From Burkholderiaceae bacterium (GTDB lineage Bacteria; Pseudomonadota; Gammaproteobacteria; Burkholderiales; Burkholderiaceae), in the NCBI GenBank assembly GCA_030151165.1, contig JASLEM010000538.1, positions 1-13,707 of the forward strand: a DNA stretch of 13,707 nt. The letters run 5' to 3'. Each line of letters opens with the position of its first letter. Position 1 is the stretch's first letter. Of this stretch, positions 1 through 6,101 are shown piece after piece. The notes beneath the pieces are model-generated. The model made no database searches. It was given only the letters and a program-made list of their open reading frames with translations, and was not told the DNA's origin. A program made the translations under genes and the position numbers.

Positions 1-309
1 CTCGCCCATGAAGCGCACGCCGGCGACGACCAGCGTCTTCTGCGGCGCGGCCTTGCCGAAGCGGGCCATCTCGAGCGAGTCGGCGACGCAGCCGCCGGTC
101 TCGAGCGCCAGGTCCTGCAGGTCGCCGTCGACGTAGTAGTGCGCGACGAGGACGGCGTCGCGGGCTTTCAGCAACTCGATCGCGCGGGCCTTGAGCCGCG
201 CTCGTTCGTCCTGGCTGGGGGTGGGCATCACCTTGGCCCACGCGTTGGCGGTGCAGGTTTCGCCGGCGGCGTCCTGGCGGGAATATTCGTAGGTGGCTTG
301 GGTCGTCAT
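1..309 (-). CDS. nadA: Quinolinate synthase A, N-terminal part (cut by window edge)
   Basis: The first 103 residues of NadA read out to the window edge in frame. NadA condenses iminoaspartate with dihydroxyacetone phosphate to give quinolinate in de novo NAD synthesis; it is a cytoplasmic [4Fe-4S] enzyme. The visible part has the family N-terminal signatures [10 protein letters not shown] (about residues 56-65), [16 protein letters not shown] (about 70-85) and VAGVRFMGE at the edge, close to E. coli NadA. The cysteine in GGC is one of the conserved ones expected to bind the cluster. The ATG at 307-309 gives a plausible 40-50 residue extension before the first conserved block; upstream there is only a weak purine-rich RBS. 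A terminator lies between this gene and the gene upstream, so nadA probably has its own promoter. The rest of the gene lies outside the window. Confidence 0.95.
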   Translation of the reverse strand, partial: MTTQATYEYSRQDAAGETCTANAWAKVMPTPSQDERARLKARAIELLKARDAVLVAHYYVDGDLQDLALETGGCVADSLEMARFGKAAPQKTLVVAGVRFMGE

Positions 310-383
310 GGCTTCGATCCGCCCGGTTGGCGGTGCGCCATCGTAGCCCAAGGGAAGAAGGATGCCGGGTGGCAGGGAGACCG

Positions 384-407
384 AAAAACGCCCGGTTTGC
401 CGGGCGT
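384..407 (-). terminator. Rho-independent terminator after the 238-aa hypothetical gene
   Basis: Read on the minus strand, CGCCCGG, a 4-nt loop and CCGGGCG (400-406 pairing with 389-395) are followed directly by five Ts (384-388). It lies 38 bp past the stop of the upstream minus-strand gene and 75 bp before the nadA start, so it separates the two transcripts. Confidence 0.85.
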
Positions 408-444
408 CGTCATGCTGCACCGCGTCATTCGCGGGCGCGGCGGC

Positions 445-1161
445 TCAGGTGCCGACCCAGGCCTCGTAGAGGCTGTTCCACACGTTCGTGACCGAACGCG
501 TGAGCGGGCGCGCGTGCAGCAGCGTCGGCGGCACGGGCCATGCGAGCGACTCGATGTGCTCCTCGAGGCCGCGGTGGTCGGCGCCGAGGTAGAACAGCCA
601 GCGCGTGCTCGAGGAGAACGGCATGTTGGCGAGGCGGTGCATCTCGTCGATCAGCGCGACGGCCTCGGCGGACGGCATCGGGCCGACCAGCACGGAGCAG
701 ATCTGCGAATGCGAGAGCAGGGCGCCGAAGACGGCGCGGCGGTCGGCCGGCTTGGCGTCGCCATGCAGGCAGCGCACGAGGCGGTGCGGGCCGTTGCCGG
801 CAGGCAACAGCGTTTCGTCGACGACGGCGCGGATCTGCAGGCCGCCGCGCGAGTGGACGCGCAGGCGGTCGACCGGCGAACCGGTGGCGTCCGACAGCGT
901 CTGGATCATGCCGTGCGCCCAGACGCCGGCCGGGTCGATCACGAGCATCGCGCTGACTTCGGGCGACGAGGCCAGGTGGGCGTGCAGCGCCAGCGCGCCT
1001 TGCTCGCTCTCCGGCACTTCGACGGTCACGCCGAGCGCGCCGGCGGAATCGAACATCGACGACGGGCCTGAACGCTTGTCCTTGCCCGGCACCAATGGCG
1101 CCAGCTGCGTGCGGAGTGCACGCAGGGCGCCTGGGAAGGGGATGACGGACGGTCTGGCCAT
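445..1161 (-). CDS. Conserved-looking hypothetical protein, 238 aa
   Basis: I do not recognise the family. The frame has strongly GC-biased third positions and a normal amino-acid mix, unlike the Arg/Ala/Pro-rich shadow frames around it. There is no signal peptide or membrane segment, so it is probably cytoplasmic. Visible features are a Pro-rich basic N-terminus, a DPAGVWAHGMIQ stretch near residue 77, two Cys-containing beta-like segments (VRCLHGD and ICSVLVGP), and a Trp/aromatic C-terminus. The ATG at 1159-1161 has no good RBS, so the start is not certain. It runs divergently from the TPP enzyme gene with 187 bp between them, and a strong terminator follows it. Its position next to nadA gives no functional clue. 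Confidence 0.75.
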   Translation of the reverse strand: MARPSVIPFPGALRALRTQLAPLVPGKDKRSGPSSMFDSAGALGVTVEVPESEQGALALHAHLASSPEVSAMLVIDPAGVWAHGMIQTLSDATGSPVDRLRVHSRGGLQIRAVVDETLLPAGNGPHRLVRCLHGDAKPADRRAVFGALLSHSQICSVLVGPMPSAEAVALIDEMHRLANMPFSSSTRWLFYLGADHRGLEEHIESLAWPVPPTLLHARPLTRSVTNVWNSLYEAWVGT

Positions 1162-1348
1162 GGACGATGAGCTTACTCTGGCGCGGCTTCGCAGCCTTGT
1201 CCAAGTTGTTTAAGGATGTGACTTCCTTGTCGCGATTGCAGCTTTTGATGCGGGCGTTCCAGGAAGGTTCAAGGCAACCTTCGCGCCCGGCGACGGCTAC
1301 CATCGCAATCCCGCAACGCCTCGCCCGCGCTCTCGCGCCGCCGCTGCC

Positions 1349-3088
1349 ATGTCCGACCCGAATCCGCGCACGCCCACCCCCCACGAACGACTGGCCGGCC
1401 ATGCGCTCGTCGAAGCGCTGGTGGCGCAGGGCGTGGACACCGTCTTCGGCGTGCCGGGCGAGAGTTTCCTCGCCGCGCTCGACGGCTTCCACGAGCACGC
1501 CGGCCGCATCCGCTTCGTCGCCTGCCGCCACGAGGGCGGCGCCGCGTTCATGGCCGAGGCGCACGGCAAGCTCACCGGCCGCCCGGGCGTGTGCTTCGTC
1601 ACCCGCGGCCCCGGCGCCACGAACGCGAGCATCGGCGTGCACGTGGCCTTCCAGGACTCGACGCCGCTGGTGCTGCTGGTCGGCCAGGTCGCCGCCGACC
1701 AGCGCGACCGCGAGGCCTTCCAGGAGATCGACTACCGCCAGATGTTCGGCCCAGGCACGCTGGGCCTGGCGAAGTGGGTGGGCGAGGTGCAGTCCGCCGA
1801 CCGCCTTCCGGAGTACGTCGCGCGCGCCTTCCGCACCGCGATGCAGGGCCGCCCCGGTCCCGTCGTGCTCGCGCTGCCGGAGGACATGCTGACCACGCTG
1901 ACTTCCGCGCCCGTGCTCCCGCGCGTCACGCCCGCGCAGGCGTACCCCGACCCGCACGTGCTCGAGCAGTTCCGCCAGCTGCTGATCAAGGCCGAGCGTC
2001 CGATCGCGATCGTCGGGGGCAGCGGCTGGACGGCGGACTCCGCGTGCGACTTCGAGCGCTTCGCTGAACTGTGGGAGCTGCCCGTCGCCTGCGCGTTCCG
2101 CTTCCAGGACACCTTCGACAATCGGCATCGCCTCTACGCGGGCGACGTCGGCATCGGGATCGCGCCCAAGCTCGCGCAGCGGGTGCGCGAGGCCGACCTC
2201 GTCCTGGCGGTCGGCGTGCGCCTGGGCGAGATGACCACCGGCGGCTACACCTTGGTGCGAGCGCCGTCGCCCGCGCAGCAGCTCGTGCACATCCACGCCG
2301 GCGCGGAGGAGCTCGGGCGCGTCTACCAGCCCACGATCGCGCTGCAGTGCGCGATGGCGGGCATCGGCTCCGCGCTGGAGGACGTCGACCCGCCGCAGCC
2401 GCGCTCGCCGCGCCGCGCCGCCGAGGCCCATGCCGAGTACCTCGAGAACCTGGCCTCGGCCGCGATCGAGCCGATGGATCCGGCGGCGATCGTGCGCACC
2501 GTTCAGCAGCTTGCCCCCGAAGGCGCCGTCTTCACCAACGGTGCCGGAAACTATGCCGGCTGGCTGCATCGTTTCCATGCTTACGTCGGCTTGCAACACC
2601 ACGGCCGCACGCAGCTGGCGCCGACCGCCGGCGCCATGGGCTACGGCGTGCCCGCGGCGATCGCGTGCAGCCTGCTGCAGCCCGAGCGCACGGTGATCGC
2701 GTTCACCGGCGACGGCGACTTCCAGATGACCTGCCAGGAGTTCGGCACCGCCGCCATGCACGGCGCCGGCCGCGGCTCGGGCAAGCTCGTGGTCGTGCTG
2801 GTCGACAACGGCAGCTACGGCACGATCCGCATGCACCAGGAACGCGAGTTCCCGGCCCGCGTCAGCGGCACCGAGCTGCGCAACCCCGACTTCGTGCAGC
2901 TCGCCCAGGCCTACGGCTGGGCCGCGGAGCGCGTCGACACGACCGCGCAGTTCCGCCCGGCCTTCGAACGCGCGCTCGAGGCCGGCGTGCCGACCCTGCT
3001 GCACGTGATCCTGCCGGCGGACGTCATCACGTCGCGGACGACCCTCACCGCGCTGCGCGACGCGGCCTTGAAACGCCAGGCCAGCTGA
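1349..3088 (+). CDS. TPP-dependent enzyme, acetolactate synthase-like large subunit
   Basis: The 579-aa protein has the three-domain build of the acetolactate synthase/pyruvate oxidase/benzoylformate decarboxylase superfamily. The N-terminal PYR domain has FGVPGES (33-39) and the catalytic glutamate in RHEGGAAFMAEA (Glu62), followed by TRGPGATN (85-92). The middle domain starts near 205, with AIVGGSGW (220-227). The C-terminal PP domain has the Mg/TPP motif GDGDF (454-458) and its partner DNGSYGTIR (486-494). Such enzymes decarboxylate a 2-keto acid and transfer the carbonyl; the substrate cannot be read from sequence. No small regulatory subunit (ilvN/ilvH) or ilvC lies next to it, so it is probably not the housekeeping acetohydroxyacid synthase. 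The ATG has no clear RBS. A terminator lies about 140 bp downstream. Confidence 0.93.
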   Translation: MSDPNPRTPTPHERLAGHALVEALVAQGVDTVFGVPGESFLAALDGFHEHAGRIRFVACRHEGGAAFMAEAHGKLTGRPGVCFVTRGPGATNASIGVHVAFQDSTPLVLLVGQVAADQRDREAFQEIDYRQMFGPGTLGLAKWVGEVQSADRLPEYVARAFRTAMQGRPGPVVLALPEDMLTTLTSAPVLPRVTPAQAYPDPHVLEQFRQLLIKAERPIAIVGGSGWTADSACDFERFAELWELPVACAFRFQDTFDNRHRLYAGDVGIGIAPKLAQRVREADLVLAVGVRLGEMTTGGYTLVRAPSPAQQLVHIHAGAEELGRVYQPTIALQCAMAGIGSALEDVDPPQPRSPRRAAEAHAEYLENLASAAIEPMDPAAIVRTVQQLAPEGAVFTNGAGNYAGWLHRFHAYVGLQHHGRTQLAPTAGAMGYGVPAAIACSLLQPERTVIAFTGDGDFQMTCQEFGTAAMHGAGRGSGKLVVVLVDNGSYGTIRMHQEREFPARVSGTELRNPDFVQLAQAYGWAAERVDTTAQFRPAFERALEAGVPTLLHVILPADVITSRTTLTALRDAALKRQAS

Positions 3089-3160
3089 GGGCGCCCGACA
3101 GGCGGCGTCGAATGTTTCGGGCACGTTAGCGAGCCCTTGTCCTACACGCCGGCGCCGCGA

Positions 3161-3252
3161 GCAGAGCGAAACTTTGGTTTCCGGCGGCGCTACCTCCTCC
3201 CTCCCTCCTCTTTGGTCGCCGGTCTCAGCCCGGCCGTGTGCCGGGCTTTTTT
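3161..3252 (+). ncRNA. Possible small RNA or 3'-UTR RNA with anti-Shine-Dalgarno loop
   Basis: The segment can fold into three consecutive elements: a GAAAC/GTTTC hairpin (3168-3172 with 3177-3181), a CCGGCG/CGCCGG stem (3181-3186 with 3217-3222) closing a loop of about 30 nt, and an intrinsic terminator. The first two share base 3181. The loop holds four overlapping CCTCC copies (3193-3208), complementary to GGAGG ribosome binding sites. C-rich unpaired loops of this kind are a known trait of sRNAs that block translation starts. I cannot see a convincing promoter, so it could also be cut from the 3' end of the upstream mRNA. Confidence 0.35.
3227..3252 (+). terminator. Rho-independent terminator
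   Basis: AGCCCGGC (3227-3234) and GCCGGGCT (3240-3247) form a perfect 8-bp stem with a 5-nt loop, followed by a run of six Ts (3247-3252). It lies about 140 bp past the TPP enzyme stop and ends either that mRNA or the candidate sRNA. Confidence 0.88.
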
Positions 3253-3457
3253 CTGGGCGCAGGGCTGCTGCAGCGCGCGATGCCGATGTCGCGGCCTCCT
3301 TGGTTGCCGGCGGCGCTGGGTTCGCGTCTTCACGAGATCCACTGAGACTGGCCCCTGTCGGCGGAGTGGCGCCAGTCGAGACATCACGGGTGGCCGAGCG
3401 CCTCTGACAACGGGGCGCGTGGTGCCGGGACCGATCGGAGGCGGGAAGCCTGCGCCG

Positions 3458-3739
3458 CTACAGCATCAACGGCGCGAAGTTGGTGAGATCCCCGGGCGCC
3501 GCGCAGGCCACGGCGTCGAACTGGATCAGCACCTCGGGCGCCATGCGCGACATCTCCGGCGACATCAGCAAGGTGCAGTGGTCGAGCGTGTGCCGCGACA
3601 TGAAGACCTGCGCCTCGGGCGGCTCGCCGGCATCCTGGTAGGACGCTTCGAGCGCGACGATGAGGTCGGCGGCGTCGCTGGCGAAGGCGCCGCCGGAGAA
3701 CCTGACCAGGTGCCAACGAGGCGCGCCACGAGCTTTCAT
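3458..3739 (-). CDS. Small hypothetical protein, 93 aa
   Basis: I do not recognise the family. Third codon positions are almost all G/C and the composition is balanced, which supports a real gene. There is no signal peptide or membrane helix. Visible segments are WHLVRFSGG (9-17), an acidic stretch around residue 40, MSRHTLDHC (47-55), a Met-rich LLMSPEMSRM (57-66) and LIQFDAVAC (71-79), consistent with a small alpha/beta domain. The ATG at 3737-3739 was chosen. An in-frame TTG at 3824-3826 would add 29 residues but would start inside the T-rich tail of the upstream terminator, so it is unlikely. The RBS is weak. No terminator is visible after the stop. It is the next minus-strand gene after the Gly-rich peptide gene but is separated from it by a terminator. 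Confidence 0.65.
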   Translation of the reverse strand: MKARGAPRWHLVRFSGGAFASDAADLIVALEASYQDAGEPPEAQVFMSRHTLDHCTLLMSPEMSRMAPEVLIQFDAVACAAPGDLTNFAPLML

Positions 3740-3823
3740 GCGCCGATTGTCGAGCGCGGGGCGGGGCGCGTCGTGTAGGACAAGCTCGCGACTCGCCGCC
3801 GCATCGCGGGCCTTCGCGACGCA

Positions 3824-3862
3824 CAAAAGGAGCGGCCCGCTGATTCGGCATCAGCGGGCCGC
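3824..3862 (-). terminator. Terminator after the Gly-rich peptide gene
   Basis: A perfect 13-bp inverted repeat (3832-3844 with 3850-3862, 5-nt loop) is followed on the minus strand by TCCTTTTG. The T tract is imperfect but present only on this strand. It lies 56 bp past the stop of the Gly-rich peptide gene and makes that gene look monocistronic. Confidence 0.65.
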
Positions 3863-3918
3863 ACGTGTCTTGCGTTCCGAATTCCTGCGGCGCCGTCGAC
3901 CGCGCCGGGCGACGCGGT

Positions 3919-4149
3919 CTAGCCGCTGCCGCCGATGCCGCCGATCGACCGCGGCGACCCGGAGCCACCGATGCCGCCGATCGATTGCGGCGCGCCCGAA
4001 CCACCGACGCCGCCGATCGACGCGGGCGCGCCGGATCCACCGACGCCACCGGGCGCACCCGTCACATGACGCAGTGCGTCGGCCGCGAGCGGCTGCATCG
4101 CCGGCCGGGCGGTGTCGAGAGGGGACGTCGTCTGCTTCAACATCATCAT
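3919..4149 (-). CDS. Small Gly-rich repeat peptide with a double-glycine-type leader (putative secreted or RiPP-like precursor)
   Basis: The 76-aa product (74-76 depending on which of three consecutive ATGs is used) has two parts. Residues 1-32 look like a double-glycine leader ending LAADALRHVTGA: Leu at -12, Leu at -7, Val at -4, Gly at -2 and Ala at -1 match the consensus for leaders cut by C39-peptidase ABC exporters (GA is an accepted variant of GG). The remaining 44 residues are 45% Gly with eight Ser, no Cys and one Arg. They are built from three 12-residue units of the form GAPxSIGG(V/I)GGS (residues 40-75) after a shorter first unit (31-39). A GGAG RBS lies 7 nt before the second ATG, and a terminator follows the stop. 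Class II microcins and microcin B17-type precursors share Gly/Ser-rich cores, but no peptidase, YcaO enzyme, transporter or immunity gene is visible nearby. The alternative is a non-bacteriocin exported peptide, or a chance frame; RBS, leader match and terminator together argue against chance. Confidence 0.6.
   Translation of the reverse strand: MMMLKQTTSPLDTARPAMQPLAADALRHVTGAPGGVGGSGAPASIGGVGGSGAPQSIGGIGGSGSPRSIGGIGGSG
3925..4032 (-). repeat. Three tandem 36-bp units inside the Gly-rich peptide gene
   Basis: On the minus strand three in-frame 36-bp units encode GAPASIGGVGGS, GAPQSIGGIGGS and GSPRSIGGIGGS. A 27-bp partial unit at 4033-4059 encodes GAPGGVGGS and lacks the xSI part. The units differ mainly at silent third positions and at residue 4, so they have diverged under coding constraint rather than being a fresh duplication. 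Confidence 0.8.
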
Positions 4150-4153
4150 GGAG

Positions 4154-4157
4154 CTCC
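4154..4157 (-). promoter_or_regulatory. Ribosome binding site of the Gly-rich peptide gene
   Basis: GGAG on the minus strand sits 4, 7 and 10 nt before three consecutive ATGs (4149, 4146, 4143). The 7-nt spacing favours the second ATG; the choice does not alter the leader consensus. Confidence 0.6.
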
Positions 4158-4435
4158 AATCGATCGAGAAGGGGTGGGTCGACTGTGCACCAGGGCGTGT
4201 GCGGGCGTCAATGGCCGGTGTGCAGGATGGCTCGCCTGAATCCTCGATCGTCCGCTTGGAACGCGGTCGACTGGAACGAATCCAGCAACGGTTTCGGCAG
4301 CTCGTTCGCATGTTCCGGCGTGATAAGGCGGCTCGGGCAACCTGGCCCGTCATGCCGTCAAGAAATGACCTTGCGTCGGAGACATCCGCCTCTTCACTTC
4401 GGAAAAGAGCGTTGCCATCGAGTCGTCGAACAAAT

Positions 4436-4476
4436 TAGAAGAAACTGCCAGCGTTAGAAATCGCGAGTTTCTTCTA
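4436..4476. repeat. 11-bp perfect inverted repeat, AT-rich
   Basis: TAGAAGAAACT (4436-4446) and AGTTTCTTCTA (4466-4476) are exact reverse complements separated by 19 bp. The spacer carries a partial echo, AGAAA at 4456-4460. It could be an operator for a dimeric regulator or an RNA stem downstream of tRNA-Pro. Confidence 0.6.
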
Positions 4477-4521
4477 TCACGGCTCCGCAGGAATATTTCC
4501 CTTGCGGATCAGATACTTAGA

Positions 4522-4598
<77 letters not shown>

Positions 4599-4610
4599 AA
4601 GCTGCGCATT

Positions 4611-6101
4611 CTACCTGCCCGCGCCGGTCAGGCGGGCGAGCAGTTGACGGTCGAGATGGCGATCGACAAGATCGGCCAGCCGGTCGAAGCTCTCGTCGAG
4701 GGCGGGAGCCGTCGCGCCCCACATCGCGCGCAGCAGCGCGGGCGACTCGAACAGGCCGTGTGCGTAGACGCCCAGCACGTTGCCATGCTGCCAGCCGATG
4801 GGGTCGCCGGCGTCGTCGCGCAGGGCGACGCGCGGCGCGTCCATCGCGGGGTGGGGCACGCTGACGCCGCAGTGGATCTCGTAGCCGTCCGACTCGATGC
4901 CGCTCCAGCGTTGCCACGCGCCGCCCAGCTCGCCGAAGCGCAGGCGCGCCCGGCGCACGCGCTTGTCGCGTTCGTAGCGCGTGACGAGCGGCAGCAGGCC
5001 GAGGCCCGGGCCGTCGAAGCCACGCTCGCCGTCGTGGCCGTCGGGGTCGACCAGCGCCTCGCCGAGCATCTGCAGGCCGCCGCAGATGCCCAGCACGGGA
5101 TGGCCGTCGGCGGCGTGTCGAGTGATGGCGGCGTCGAGCCCGTGCGCGCGCAGCCAGGCGAGGTCGCCGCTGACCTGCTTGGAGCCGGGCAGCACGATCC
5201 AGTCGGCGCCGTGCAGGTCGGCCACGCTGCGGGCCCACGCGAGCTGCACGCCGGGCAGGCGGCGCAGCGGCTCGAACTCGTCGAGGTTGCTGATGTGCGG
5301 CGGGCACAGCACCGCGACGCGCAGGCGTCCGGCCTTCGCGGCGTCGGGGCGGCCGGTGTCGAAGAGGCCGTCCTCGTCCGGCAGGCCGTGGTCGCGCACC
5401 ATCGGGATGACGCCGGCGAGCGGCACGCCGGTGAGTCGCTGCAGATCCGTCGGGCCGGGCTCGAGCAGCGCGGCGTCGCCGCGGAAACGGTTCAGCACGA
5501 AGCCGGCGAGCGAGCCGCGCAGGTCGTCGGGCAGCAGCGCCCAGGTCCCGTAAAGGTGGGCGAAGGCGCCGCCGCGGTCGATGTCGGTGACGAGCAGGCT
5601 GCCGAACGCGCCCAGCTCGCGCGCCTGGCGGGCGGTGCCGAGGTTCACGTAGTCCTGCGGCGCGAGATTGATCTCGGCGGGCGAGCCGGCGCCTTCGATC
5701 ACGACGAGCTCGCAGGTCGCCGCGAGCCGGGCGAGGCTCTCGCGTGCCGCGGTCGCGAGCGTCGCGCTGCGCTCGCGCCAGCCCTGGCGCGACAGGGCCG
5801 CATCGACGCGTCCGTGCAAGACGACCTGGCTCGCGGTGTCGCGCTCGGGCTTGAGCAGCACCGGGTTCATGTCGACCGTGGGCTCGACGCCCGCGGCCAG
5901 CGCCTGGAAATACTGCGCCGAGCCGATCTCCGCGCCGAGGCCGTCGAGCCCCGCGACGACGCGCGCGTTGTTGCTCATGTTCTGTGCCTTGAACGGCTTC
6001 ACCGCGATGCCGCGGCGCGCGGCGTGCCGGCACAGCGCCGTCGCGAGCCAGCTCTTGCCCGCGCCGCTGGAGGTGCCCCAGACCATCACGAAGCGCGTCA
6101 C
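4611..6101 (-). CDS. cobQ: Cobyric acid synthase (glutamine-hydrolysing)
   Basis: CobQ (CbiP) uses ATP and glutamine to amidate four side-chain carboxylates of adenosylcobyrinate a,c-diamide, giving adenosylcobyric acid in B12 synthesis. The 496-aa length fits the family. The N-terminal dethiobiotin-synthetase-like ATPase domain has VWGTSSGAGKS (7-17), KPFKAQNMSNN (35-45) and EGAGSPAEINL (136-146). The C-terminal type 1 glutamine amidotransferase domain has LPGSKQ (304-309), the nucleophile Cys340 in GICGGLQMLG, GYEIH (406-410) and His448 in YAHGLFE. The start is the GTG at 6099-6101. It overlaps the stop of the upstream DUF71 gene as GTGA, which implies translational coupling, and it starts the conserved domain after only about six residues. 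No other cob gene is in the window. Confidence 0.95.
   Translation of the reverse strand: MTRFVMVWGTSSGAGKSWLATALCRHAARRGIAVKPFKAQNMSNNARVVAGLDGLGAEIGSAQYFQALAAGVEPTVDMNPVLLKPERDTASQVVLHGRVDAALSRQGWRERSATLATAARESLARLAATCELVVIEGAGSPAEINLAPQDYVNLGTARQARELGAFGSLLVTDIDRGGAFAHLYGTWALLPDDLRGSLAGFVLNRFRGDAALLEPGPTDLQRLTGVPLAGVIPMVRDHGLPDEDGLFDTGRPDAAKAGRLRVAVLCPPHISNLDEFEPLRRLPGVQLAWARSVADLHGADWIVLPGSKQVSGDLAWLRAHGLDAAITRHAADGHPVLGICGGLQMLGEALVDPDGHDGERGFDGPGLGLLPLVTRYERDKRVRRARLRFGELGGAWQRWSGIESDGYEIHCGVSVPHPAMDAPRVALRDDAGDPIGWQHGNVLGVYAHGLFESPALLRAMWGATAPALDESFDRLADLVDRHLDRQLLARLTGAGR

Larger units (their letters stand above)
3089..3457. other. Gene-free stretch between the TPP gene and a small hypothetical gene
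   Basis: No frame here looks coding; the open frames are Arg/Pro-rich shadows. The left half holds a short inverted motif (3129-3148), a small hairpin, a CCTCC-rich segment and a strong plus-strand terminator (3227-3252). The right half shows only an imperfect hairpin with GACTGGC near 3346 and GCCAGTC near 3371. Confidence 0.6.
4150..4521. other. Gene-free, lower-GC stretch between the peptide gene and tRNA-Pro
   Basis: I see no convincing gene here. Counting bases, 4381-4440 and 4441-4500 each have 29 G/C of 60 (48%), far below the genes around. It contains an 11-bp inverted repeat (4436-4476) and a bulged hairpin (about 4484-4508) next to the tRNA 3' end. It should hold the promoter of the peptide gene, but no good -35/-10 pair stands out. 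A plus-strand frame of 108 codons crosses it but shows no codon bias. Confidence 0.6.

Noticed and set aside
425..3124. 899-codon minus-strand open frame antisense to the TPP enzyme and running through the 238-aa gene
   Set aside because: Arg/Ala/Gly/His-rich shadow translation caused by high GC; it has no domains, and both real genes in other frames have clear coding character.
3346..3377. GACTGGC/GCCAGTC hairpin as a terminator
   Set aside because: No T run follows on either strand, and no gene ends next to it.
3892..4060. Tandem units near 3925-4059 as a CRISPR or non-coding repeat array
   Set aside because: The units are contiguous without spacers, keep a reading frame and vary mostly at silent positions, so they are coding repeats.
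4150..4353. N-terminal extension of the Gly-rich peptide to 144 residues
   Set aside because: The extra 68 residues are basic and low in coding bias, while a GGAG RBS sits correctly before the ATG cluster at 4143-4149.
4112..4438. 108-codon plus-strand frame upstream of tRNA-Pro
   Set aside because: Third positions lack the strong G/C bias of the real genes, there is no recognisable domain, and it covers the likely promoter region of the peptide gene.
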